Positions 27,300-37,723 of a stretch of 64,000 nt of DNA are shown here, piece after piece. Numbering within the stretch: the first letter of the stretch is position 1; every line of letters begins with the position of its first letter. The stretch comes from Rhyacichthys aspro. Taxonomy: Eukaryota; Chordata; Actinopteri; Gobiiformes; Rhyacichthyidae. The DNA is taken from contig CM072154.1 of the NCBI GenBank assembly GCA_036850595.1, positions 15,569,330-15,633,329 on the forward strand, in the 5' to 3' direction. Below the pieces are notes generated by a model. It did not search any database, was not told the origin of the DNA, and saw only the letters and a list, made by a program, of their open reading frames with translations. A program made the position numbers and the translations under genes.

Positions 27300-27302
<3 letters not shown>
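27151..27302. repeat. Perfect 28-bp inverted repeat with 96-bp spacer
   Basis: The left arm at 27151-27178 begins TATTTTTAAATGTGGGA. The right arm at 27275-27302 is its exact reverse complement. The spacer ends in a (TA)n run and a 71-bp (TG)n run follows the right arm at once. The strand could fold back into a long hairpin. It may be the termini of a small foldback element or a product of microsatellite-associated template switching. Confidence 0.9.

Positions 27303-27373
<71 letters not shown>
27303..27373. repeat. (TG)n microsatellite
   Basis: About 35 TG units followed by a short GAGAGA and GATA run, abutting the right arm of the inverted repeat. Confidence 0.98.
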
Positions 27374-27377
<4 letters not shown>

Positions 27378-29063
27378 AGAGAGAGAAAGACAGATAGATA
27401 GATATTCATTTTAGTTTGTGCATTTATTCTGCATTTGTTGTGCCTCTTTCAGTTTCTGCTCCATCTATGAACCAGTTTTTATATGTTTAGTGATTCTGCT
27501 GACCCCAGTCTGATCTGTAAGGATTTCAAAAGAGAAGTAAAGAATTTTCAAACATCCCTCAGACAATGACGTAGTTTTTGGCAGAAAGAGGAACTCTATT
27601 GCTGACATAATATCACGTCAAGCAGAACGGACATTGAGTGTATGCTGACACTGTTAGTCTGTTAGCTGCTTGGACACTCCCAGAGGTGGCAAATTCACAG
27701 CAGAGAAAAACCCACAGGAATGTAATTTCCATAGATTTGGGGGGAATCAGACACAAAGCATTGTTTGCATCTGTCTAGTGTGTATTGCTTTAAATTGGCA
27801 TTTTGTAGCATGGCATAATGTATCAGGGTATTAGCATTAAACAGTTTTTCAGGTACAAAGATTGACAACTAAACATGGTTAGGAAAAGATTCAGTTTAAC
27901 CCAGACCTTTATTTTCAAGTAAATAAATTGACACAAAAATTAAAAAAAAGTATGTGCCTTACCAAATCTAACTCTAACTAACAGTGGTTACAATATCCAG
28001 TGAGAAAGCACCACATATTGTCAGTATTACTGTATATGAGTTACAGCTGACACCGACAGGCCATGTTTGAACAGTGCATATTGCTGTTGTAAAGGAAGAG
28101 GGACAGAGATAACAGAATTGTTTGAGGAGTGAGGGGAGGACATTTGTTACATTTGTGTGGCTTTTTTTCAGTTCCAGTCAGTTTAATTAATCTTCTTGTC
28201 TTGTCTTGACACTAGGGTACAATATAACAAAGTATGTAATATTTGAATTTTTCCTGGGGATGATAAACCTAAATCATGCTCTGGGTTTGCTCCTTCATTA
28301 TATAATCTAAATATGATGGAACTGGTTTCAAGACAGCTCATTTGTTTTATTCTGTGCTATGGCCAATAAATGGGAAAATATCACAAGGATGTTTTAAAAC
28401 ATCAGTCTCTGTGGCTGTCTTATCTTACTGTGAAAACAGATGATTTATGTCCAGTCTTCACAATCCTGTCTATGTGTTACTGCGATAAGACCAATGGGTT
28501 AGCGTGCAAGTCCGTGTCTGTGAGCTTTATGAGTGTTTATTGAGAGCACAGATTGTAGGACTGCCTACTGGACGACACAAACAATCTTCCGTGGGAATGC
28601 AAAGTCCTACCAGTTCCCAATCCCATCCCTTATCTCTGGCATTCCCATATGAGCCCAAATGTATATTATCCTGGACCACTTAACCACACTGATGCATCTG
28701 ATTTATTTGTTAGCTACAAAGATTATGTAGAGTGTAGAATAAAGGGAAATATTCTCCCAATATTTAACACAAAGGAAAATGAGAGGAGGCTGATAATGGT
28801 TGGATGGGCAGACCTCAGGTTTTGCATAATTGCATGTTTCTGTTACCTGAGCATGTCCAACGGCCTCCTCACCTGCCAGGCCGTGCATCTGGCCTGCGAC
28901 TGCCCATGGGTGTGAACATCAAACTGAACAAATTAAAAACTGCAGATCCAGAAATCATTCAAATGATCACCCAGCAAAACAACATACATGGCCTGGAGAG
29001 TTTCATCAAGCAAAGCTGTTTCAAATGCTGCAAAATGAAACTTAAAGTATTCATGATCAATAT

Positions 29064-29088
29064 GTAATAATAACAATAACAATATAAC

Positions 29089-29152
<64 letters not shown>
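29064..29152. repeat. (AAT)n microsatellite
   Basis: An imperfect start (AATAATAACAATAAC) passes into a pure run of about 20 AAT units. Frames through it encode poly-isoleucine on the minus strand. Confidence 0.97.
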
Positions 29153-29153
<1 letters not shown>

Positions 29154-29559
29154 ATATGTATAGAATTATATGTGAACCCACTACTTTACCCAGTGCTATA
29201 CATTTGGTGGCTGGCTTCATTATTTGGATACACACACTTGTACAAGCGGGTCCACACCTAGGCGCCTGGGGAATTCCCAGTAACTCTCCTGTGTACAGGT
29301 GATTTGCGTATGTTCACTAATCCAGAGGGTTTGGCTATAACTGTAAACGCACCACACCTGGACACGCTCATCAGTAATTAATGACACAGTTATTGTAAAG
29401 AGTTGCTTTATCGAATCTCTGTATATTTTGGATCAAGTTGGTAGTTATAAAGTCTGGTGTCACCTTAAAAACAAGGTTATCTGTTAACTATGAAAAAAAA
29501 TCTCTGAAAATTTTTCAAAAAAAAAACCAAAAACACTTTATACATCTGTTGGTTCATTA

Positions 29560-29885
29560 ATTTCTACTGCTTATCCCATTAGCAGTGGTGGGGGGTTGGA
29601 GTCTATCCCAGCTGCCTTAGGTCTTGATGATTACCGGTCACTTGGAGAACCAACATAACATATACTAACAGACAACCATTCCCTCTCACATCATTCACAA
29701 TGGGAAATTTAGATGCACCAGTTCCCCTTGACATGCCTGTCTTTGGACTGTGAGAGGAAGCCGGGGGAACCGGGATATAACTCTGGGTAATACGCGGAGG
29801 ACATGCAGACTCCACAAGGCTCTGGGATGAAAACCACTTTCTTGCTGTGAGGCAGTCAGGCTAATCACACTGCCACTGTGAAGCC
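29560..29885 (+). repeat. Widespread fish dispersed repeat (CTATCCCAGCTG type)
   Basis: Landmarks in order are TCTACTGCTTATCCCATTAG, GTCTATCCCAGCTGCC, CAACCATTCCCTCTCACAT, GCCTGTCTTTGGACTGTGAG, GACATGCAGACTCCACA and TTGCTGTGAGGCAGTC. I recognise this order from a very common repeat in fish genomes, perhaps the tail of a non-LTR element. This copy is diverged and has small deletions. I do not assign a family name. Confidence 0.75.
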
Positions 29886-29939
29886 CATATTTATTTTGGA
29901 TCACAAAAATGTATTATTTTACATGAAAATCAATCAAAA

Positions 29940-31310
29940 AATATAGCTGCAAGCAGCGATGATCGGCCCTCGCTGTCGCGACCCCGCGACCCCATGACCC
30001 GGCGCTGGTGCCGAGGTCGAGCCGTGTTGCCATTTCATTCTTGAATAATGCTGCAAAATGTGTGGAAAACACTGTGTATATGACATAGCTATGTATCGGT
30101 CATCGCCACGGCAACACCTTTAAAATTTGGGCATGGGTCCTATATAATTTTTGGACCCCTTTACCGTAACGGACATGCATGCCAAATTTTGTGCATTTCC
30201 GACAAACTAAATTTAGTCTTGCATCTCTAGGGGGCGCTATAGTTCTCACAGTTACCGTTTCGACATATATGTGGTTAGGCCGGGGGGCGAGTAAGTCATT
30301 AAAATTTGAGCCAAATCGGAGAATGTATGTCCGAGTTAGAACAATTTAAAAGTAGCGAAAAATCTCCAAAAATGTCCCGAAATTTGCAGCTGCACCGCGT
30401 GAAAACCTTCATACTTTGGCGGAGGATTTGGATAACTTTTGATGGCACACGTCTTTAGAGTATCTTGTGCGAATTTGAGCTTATTCGGGGTAACGGCCGA
30501 GGAGGCGTACGTTGAAATGCGAGGTGTGGGATTTGGGCCAAAGTCTGATTTCGAATTTTCAATCCAAGATGGCCGACTTCCTGTTTGTTTGTGGGCGGGG
30601 CCGTAATAATATTTGAAGTTAGTCCCGACCTGAAGAATCACTGTGCCGAATTTCGTTCAATTCCGCCACGACGAGGGTGCAAAAAGTCCCATAGGGGCAA
30701 AAAAACGCTCCTTTTGGGGGCGCTGTCGTGCCATTTTTCATTTTAGCACAAAAAAATTACCATTAAAAAAAAAATTTCACCAGAACTGATGACCGTGCCA
30801 AATTTCGTGACCTGGCTCTCACGTTTAGGGGTCCGAATTTGAGGCTAAAGGTCCGTGACGTATAATAATAATAATAATATAATAATAATAATAATAATTC
30901 CAACGATTTCAAATAGGCGTTTTTCCTGTCACCCCGAAAGTTACGTTTTTGTAAAGCTCTCGCCATTCCCCACGTGTCCTTCAATGACCTTTCACCCATT
31001 GATCCTCATTACATGTATTACCAGTTACAATGATGCCGGTTCCCTGCCATATCACATATGTATATGCCCGGATAGTGCATGACACCGCGCACGTGCATGA
31101 TACTCAATGATTGGGTCGGCTAGTTACGCAGTGCGCTGCGTGCACTGCTTAGCGATCTCAATAGGCCCTTGCCTGCTGGGCTGGCTCGGGCCTAATAAAA
31201 CATTCTTTAAAACCTTTAATCTGGGCCGTTGCACATGTGTGGGGGCACTCAAAGCCAGGCTTTGCTGGGATTTCCTCGCAAAAAATAGAAAACTTAAGTT
31301 TTGTGTGTGA
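29940..31310 (+). repeat. GC-richer interspersed repeat, about 1.4 kb
   Basis: The element starts ATATAGCTGCAAGCAGCGAT and ends around TCGGGCCTAATAAAACATTC plus a tail. Inside are AGGGGGCGCTATAGTTC, CCAAATTTTGTGCATTTCC and an internal (TAA)n run at 30860-30897. Composition is clearly richer in CpG than the flanks. I recognise the GCTGCAAGCAGCGATG start from a non-coding family that is repeated many times in percomorph genomes. No transposase or reverse transcriptase frame is present, so it would be non-autonomous. Confidence 0.65.
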
Positions 31311-33319
31311 GGGATGTTAGTTCACTTCTGAAACTGTCAAACATTGCACAGCTGCAGTTTGAGTAAAAGTGTAACTTAACTTTGCTTAAAACACTGGCAG
31401 CAAAGGAAATGATAAGCGTGAGTGCAAGAGAAAAAAAACAACAAACCAACCAACCACCGACACCTCTTCATTCCTTGTGTTTATTTTTAGATGCATCCTC
31501 TATTTTTAGCTAAGAGTTTCCCATTTTTCTTAAAATAACTTAGTCATTCTAGGAACGTGAAGTAATTAAGTTGAACCACTTGAGAGTCCCGGTCAGACGA
31601 GAGCTCACGTTACACCTGCCGCTCACTCACTCTCTGTATGTTTCTTTTTGCCAGGGTCCAATGTCTCTTGCCTTATCGCCTTGTCTGAATTCTCCAGGTG
31701 CATGCAGAGTTATAGGAATCCTAACCGTCACTGATTTCACTGCAGCTCCGTGGGTTTTTCCAAACACGTTTATCAAGTCTGTTTGAGAGGCACAGTATTA
31801 TTTTTTTGACCACAAACAATATTCATGTATCTAAAAGAGCTTGAACCTGAAGAGCTTGAATTTAACTTGCAGTTCTAGACGGTTGGATGCAAAAAGTTGT
31901 AAGATTTAGTGCAGGTTTTTATGAATTACAAATCAAGATAGTGACCTTCTGGTGAACCTGACTTTATGTCATCACCCGTGTGCTGATTTGTTAGTAATTC
32001 ATAGTAGTAGTGGATCCTAGGATCATTTCAGATTTTTGTCAAGTTATGAGTAAAAATGTTTGATTTGAATATGATTTGATTAAACATGAGCATCAATGAA
32101 TGTGTGTTAATTCATTTACACCTACAGCAGAATTGTAAGTTCAATACAGACTGTACACTGTAAAAACCCTAAATTGTGGGGACAGGGAAAAAAAGCAGAC
32201 AAGGTTAGCACGCATTATTTTTGTATATTGTTGTTTATATTGGAGTTAGTCCACTAAGAGTGCAACTGTGACGTGATTTTACTTTTGGCATTTTGAGGGC
32301 TTAACACAGACTATGACATCATGCACGAGAAATTCTAATATTTTACAGGCACTATAGTCCCAGCCTCGCAAAACAGGTTCCTCAGTCCAAATAAACTGTT
32401 AAAACATCTAAACAAACAGCAAGTGAGTAGTTGTGGAGCTTTGAAGTGTATCAAACAAAGACAGTGTCATTTTGCCATATTGTTTCAAATTTCATTTTTC
32501 ATTTTTTCATCAAACATGATATCAAAGGATCTATGAAACAACAGTGTTTGAAATGATGATCATGTTATAATCTTTATATATAACCTTCCATAACCCATCA
32601 TTAAGCCTTTGTTGACACCGAAGATTTACAGCTCATAAAGTAATATTTTAATGTGATACATTTCAACACTAAACCATGCCAGATTATAAAGATACTGTAG
32701 TTGGCCCTTAACATGTGTATTCACACCATGAGAGTCTTAAACAAGGACATTCATTTTTAGGATTAAGGAGAGGCAGTGGATTTACTCAAAATGTCATCCC
32801 TGTGCATAAAAGAAAAGCCTAGGATTAAAGATTGCTAAAGAATTTTGGGAGTTTATGAGTTTATTTTTCCACTTAAAAGTGCACTTAACTGTCCTGATTT
32901 CTCTTGGGCATGAGGATACAATGACTGATACAACAAGGGCAATTAGGAACATTGGAAAACAGTTGGATACATGCATGAGAATCTGTGTAATCTGCGCTAT
33001 GCAGCAGGAAAATCCCTGATGGCCACGTGCCCTGCAGCACCGCCTATAGTTCACTATAAGAACTGATCTGGAATCTACGTCTGGAATAAACTCAGAAGAA
33101 AGAGGAACACACTTGCAGGGCACAATGTTGTATCTTGATAGAGACATACTGTAGTCAGGACATTTAATATGATGCAATATCTGGCTGTGGGTATATGCTT
33201 CCTGATTGTTGTGCCAAATAAAGCTGACGTACTGAGATACCAGAGTATACACTTATTATACATAATAGAATACATGTATACTTACAGTTAGCCTAAGTTA
33301 CAGCAATGTTTGGTATGCC

Positions 33320-33336
33320 TATATATATATATATAT
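33320..33336. repeat. Short (AT)n microsatellite
   Basis: About eight AT units, about 460 bp upstream of the ETS gene's TATA box. Confidence 0.9.
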
Positions 33337-33795
33337 CTCAAATGGGGACACAAGTGATCTGAGGTGAATACACTTACATAAAACATGTCATTAAATGTAA
33401 AGGAAAGTCTAATGACAGTTCATTGAAAGCTGGCATCAATTTAAGACGTCATTTCTGGAAAGGTGCGCCACAAGGAAGTTTTGTGGAGGTTATATTTGGT
33501 TATAATTCTCTGCAGCTAATAAAAACAAACCTTTTGTTTAATAAAAGACACATCTTTGTAAGGTATGATTCCAGTAGGTAGGATAGAGTCTATTCAAAAG
33601 AATGCCGCAGCTGCCTGTGGGCACCAACAGATTGAAGATATAGGGCACCAATTTATGCTTGAGTTTAAAATAAGTCAAAGATCTAAAAAGTGTTTTGAAA
33701 ATTAAAGAAGCAAATACGCACACATAGCATCATGGGAATAAGCCCCTCCCTTTAGGGGTATGGCTAAAACAGAGAAGGAGGGGATCGTGTAAGGA

Positions 33796-33900
33796 CTATA
33801 AAAAGATGTGGGCCAGGTGGAACAACAGGTGAGCATTTTTATTTCTTCCTGAGGATATACTGCACCGTCAAAAACAGCTGGACACATCTTAGTGAACCAG
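33796..33900 (+). promoter_or_regulatory. TATA box and non-coding exon 1 of the Spi-C-like gene
   Basis: ACTATAAAAAG at 33795-33805 is a good TATA box, placing transcription start near 33828. A donor GAACCAG/GTAAAC at 33901 would end a short untranslated first exon of about 70 nt. An earlier GT at 33829 (AACAACAG/GTGAGC) is an alternative donor but lies too close to the expected start. The next exon begins at 34047. Confidence 0.5.
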
Positions 33901-34073
33901 GTAAACCTTTAAGCCATTTATGTTGTTGTGATGCTGTCTTTACTGTCACCATTTTTGATAGAGAAGTATATTTGACAGAATCTCACTTCTCTGTTGTGGT
34001 TATGATTGATGAGATTTTTTTAACTGTTGGCATTGTTTTCTCACAGACTAACCAGCCTCTAATATTGTCTGAG

Positions 34074-35617
34074 ATGGAAATGGTGAGTCTAATATGGCTT
34101 CATTTTATAGTCATGTCCTTTTTTAAACATGGTTTATGTCTAACCCTGGTCTATGTCACACAACTGTTAACTGTTGCCAGTAAAGGCATAAAAACTTGCA
34201 TAAATTTGCTAGTCAAACCAAAATGCATGCAGGCAGTTATCCAGCTTATTTATAGCACACACACTTATTATCATATGATTATAACAAAGAAATTGTCTGT
34301 GCAGAACACATATAGACATGGTTTATTTGTACATTTTTGGCACAATAATTCATCCTGAAAAGAACTGTATAACAACAATGGACATATGGTGTGATAATAG
34401 CACAATTTACAATTTAAAAGCCAAATTTTGTAATTGCCTCTAAGAGAAACCCTACTTTATTTTGGTCTAAAAGATGCCCCGTCTCTGTCAGATGCCATAT
34501 GACACTGTCCGGCTGAGTGCTGAGCGGAGGGTCTGGGCTGGAGCGCCTCCCTCCTGTCAAGAGGTCGATCTGGAGGTGATTGAAGAGTATCTTCAGGAGC
34601 ACTCACTGGAGGTCCAGCCTTTTCAAACAGCATCTTCACCTTCCACCAATGTGGGCCAGCACACTCACATCCACACCACAAACACCCACCAGAGCACCAG
34701 GATCATCGGTGAGCACAGTGACAGTGATAGATGTTTACAAGCTGTACTTTTTATGTCATTCACTCATGATGTTTATTTGTGGTTTACAATAGAATACAAT
34801 AAGAACAGCTGGTCAGGTCAGCATGCTTATGAGTGGCACTGTGGCCCTCAAACACCAAATGTGGACCAAGAGCGGGCCCCACCTTCAGCCTGGCATGGTC
34901 CCCATGACAACCAGTGGGTGAGTTCATGGACACCCTAAAAAATGGTGATTGAGGTAACAATCATAGCTTCAGTATATTTTAAGATGTTTGTTTGTCATTT
35001 AGGATCATATTCCATGTCCTTATGAGACACCAGCGTATGAGGACTCAGACTCCCAGTCCAGTAGTTCACAGTATCAGGAGTACCAGGATTTCCCATCCCC
35101 AACCTCAGATACAGAAGACAGGAAAAACTCTTTGAGCCTTGTCCCACTCTCAGGTACCAAATCCATTTGTAAATATATATTTTTAAAAAAACTTGAAATG
35201 AATCAAAGTGCATAGATGCTGTACGAAGATGCATGTGCTTTCTCATGCAAGGGCATGTGTGACATATTTTGACCTCATAAACCATATTTACATCCTGTTT
35301 CTCTGGTAGGGAAGAGGAAGGAGAGGTTGTTCCAGTTCCTGTTTGAGATGCTTCAGACACCATCAATGCGTAGCTGCATCTGGTGGGTCCAGTCATCCTC
35401 AGGCACCTTCCAGTTCTCGTCCCAAAACAAAGAGCGATTAGCGCAGCTGTGGGGCCGAAGAAAAGGAAACCGCAAAACCATGACATACCAGAAGATGGCA
35501 AGGGCCTTGAGGAATTACTCTCGCACTGGAGAAATTCAGAAGGTGAAAAGAAAACTCACCTACAAATTTGATGAAAAGACACTGAAAGGTCTACAAGGAG
35601 CCTCCAAAACTGTGTAG
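34074..35617 (+). CDS. spic: PU.1-subfamily ETS transcription factor, Spi-C-like, 275 aa
   Basis: A nuclear DNA-binding factor of the PU.1/Spi-B/Spi-C subfamily, which binds purine-rich GGAA sites and acts in myeloid, B-lymphoid and macrophage programmes. Five coding exons join in frame: 34074-34082 (from ATG GAA ATG), 34474-34708, 34793-34917, 35003-35153 and 35310-35617, all with GT/AG borders. The ETS domain spans about residues 177-261 in the last exon. RLFQFLFEML is its first helix, SCIWWV and GTFQFSS follow, and the recognition helix is in GNRKTMTYQKMARALRNY, with both DNA-contact arginines of RALR present. The N-terminal half is acidic with EVIEEYLQEHSLEV and a Ser/Gln/Asp-rich part near residues 135-155, fitting an activation region. 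Spi-C is favoured by SCI.WV, LWGRRKGNRKTMTYQKMA and RTGEI. VKRKLTYKFD is closer to Spi-B, so the exact paralogue is less certain than the subfamily. Confidence 0.93.
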
Positions 35618-36398
35618 GAACCAAATCTACACAAATTTTATTTAAATGTTGCTGATCACATTCAAAAAGAACGTGACTAACAAGTGAATACTGAGTATTT
35701 AAAAAACAAAGAATTTGCTATGAAACAATGCTGGTCAAAATGGGTACTGGCTTCAAACTTTATGTAAATCGAAAGATTGTCAAATAACATCTACTTTGTA
35801 AGTAGACTTGTATTGTAATTGTCTGTTGTCTTCAGATATTCAGCAGATTACATATTTACATTAAGTTCTGTAAAATGATAGTTTGACTTTTTAGATTGGA
35901 GTAAATTTTGAATCCTTTCAGAGTTCAAACTTTGTGTCTCTGTTTCTTTATCTGTGATGCTTTTTTTTTTATATACACCACTGAAAGGGGCCTGTTAATC
36001 AGTAACAAATCCAGCACTGGTATACTCATGCTGCAGTGTAAACACATTCATTTTTGCATCATACAGTCATTTCATTTTCATAGCAAAATAATAAACGCCG
36101 CACAGATACCGAACTCTAAATACCATTTAGCGTAGTCCTGCAGTGCACAGAGAAATGATTGACATTGATCTAGAAATAGATCCATTTCTATTGTGCCATT
36201 TTAAAGTCATTGTCACTCAAACAACAATGTTGCTGTTGTGGGTTGGTGGGATTGACACATTTGTTTGGCTGGAAAAACCTTGTTTTTGCATCAATCCCAC
36301 AAATACAGTACATGATTTTTCTTTGCCTCATCGCTATGCACCTCACTCTCTGTGAACTCTCTCTGTGGTGACCACATCACAAGCTTGTCTGCCCAAAG

Positions 36399-36404
36399 AA
36401 TAAA
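36399..36404 (+). terminator. Polyadenylation signal of the Spi-C-like gene
   Basis: AATAAA lies about 780 nt past the stop codon, and another AATAAA at 36090-36095 gives a shorter option. The 3' UTR would run from 35618 to about 36420. Confidence 0.45.
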
Positions 36405-37372
36405 AACTAGCCTACTCTCTAGCTCTGATTCTCATTTCATATCCTGGATGCTGGTCGGATTCCTCTTCACCTGATGGACCATATCCAGCTTTTCAAGTCA
36501 TTACACAGAAGTTGTTACGCTTTCAAAATTTCCATATATATAAAACATATAGGTTAAATAGCTATGTATTTATGCAGACATTAACTTGTGTTTAAGCTGT
36601 AACAGACCACCTCATCCGCCTCAAAGACCAATCAGAAGTGAGAACAAATACAGCTCTACATTTAGGCATTCCAACAATGGTGGCTCAGGCCAAAACTAGT
36701 AGCAAGTTACCTGTAATTTACTCTTGTGTAGCTACATCAGTGTTTGGTGGCTTAGCAGGTCAGGTAATGTTTGTTATTACAAATTTAATTGTAGCTGTTT
36801 GACTTAAATGAGCCAAAAAGCTACATTTATGAAGAGCCAAAAGAAAGTTATGAATGGGCCACAGAGATACAATGGCATGACCTGTGTATGTTTTATATTA
36901 GTTCACTTTAGAGATTACAATATACTGTATAAATAAATAATAAAAAAGTTAAATGCAACAGTTTTGTGGTAGTATGGCGTCTCCAGATAACTAGTACAGA
37001 AATATCATGAAGGATTTTAGGGCAGACAAAATAAAATGGATTCAATTGTAAAATTCATTCTTGAAGTGTATGATGAGTGTTGCTACTGACTCTACATCAT
37101 ACTCATCAAAAACTCACGCAGTTGAAGCGTTCTTCCCTAAGCCCACTAGAGGGTGCTCTATACTAACAAGTTAACAGGTGAATCATAAAGCAGAGGATTG
37201 CAAGGGAAATTTATTTTCTGATTTAAAAAGTTTTATTTATTATTTTTGAGAAGTCATCTGACATGTAACATGTGTTATTTGTATAAAATATTAAGTTATT
37301 AAGTGAGAGAAATTACTATGGTATATGAACACTGGTGTCGTTGCAGAAGTCCTGAGTGTTCAGTGAGTTCCT

Positions 37373-37457
37373 CAGGGAAGGCAATAGACTGTATAGTTAT
37401 CACCTGAGCAGGGTACAATCCCACCCACCAAACTATACAACCTACTACCTCACCCTG
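37373..37457 (-). ncRNA. let-7a: let-7 microRNA precursor, let-7a-type mature
   Basis: The minus strand contains a full let-7a mature sequence on the 5' arm at 37431-37452 (starts TGAGGTAGTAGG, ends TATAGTT). The 3' arm carries its partner strand at 37376-37396 (starts CTATACAGTC). The two arms pair along almost their full length, closed by CAGGG/CCCTG at the base, with a loop of about 34 nt, giving an 85-nt hairpin. let-7 is a highly conserved microRNA that represses targets such as lin-28 and promotes differentiation. It lies 179 nt downstream of a second let-7 hairpin on the same strand, so both are probably cut from one primary transcript. The mature sequence is identical in several paralogues, so the locus name is provisional. 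Synteny suggests equivalence to chicken let-7j. Confidence 0.95.
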
Positions 37458-37636
37458 CCAAAGCTCAAATCACATGCCACCATTCAGTTGCCAGGGAACA
37501 TGAAACTTAATGTAGCAAAAATGTGCTTGTGACAGTTCTTTGTGTGGGACTGAATTGTTGTAAGCATATGTTTAGGCTGGAAAGAAAGATTGCCCATCTG
37601 GTGATGACAGTCGGTGAATGGCTGACTCAGCTGTCT

Positions 37637-37723
37637 CCTTGGGAAAGACAGTAGATTGTATAGTTATCTCAAAAAGAGGTTACAAAACCCCACAACTATT
37701 CAATCTACTACCTCAACCCCAGG
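37637..37723 (-). ncRNA. let-7k: let-7 microRNA precursor, let-7k-type mature
   Basis: The minus strand carries a let-7 family mature sequence on the 5' arm at 37694-37715. It starts TGAGGTAGTAGATTG and then reads AATAGTT, where let-7f would have TATAGTT. This A substitution is, from memory, what distinguishes chicken let-7k. The 3' arm strand at 37642-37663 (starts CTATACAATC) retains the base that would pair with let-7f. The stem therefore has one A:A mismatch, consistent with a change in the mature arm of a let-7f-like ancestor. The 87-nt hairpin is otherwise well paired and closed by CCTGGG against CCCAAGG. It precedes the let-7a-type hairpin by 179 nt on the same strand. The seed is unchanged, so the target set should be that of let-7. 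Confidence 0.94.

Larger units (their letters stand above)
21511..33795. other. Intergenic region between lgr6 and the Spi-C-like gene
   Basis: About 12 kb between two divergently oriented genes (lgr6 leftward, the ETS gene rightward). I see no exon with protein similarity. It holds (TG)n and (AAT)n microsatellites, a perfect inverted repeat and two dispersed repeats, listed separately. Distal enhancers of either gene would be expected here but cannot be recognised from sequence alone. Confidence 0.65.

Noticed and set aside
32794..33252. 152-codon minus-strand frame
   Set aside because: AT-rich intergenic DNA with cysteine- and tryptophan-scattered translation, no domain and no promoter or splice context.
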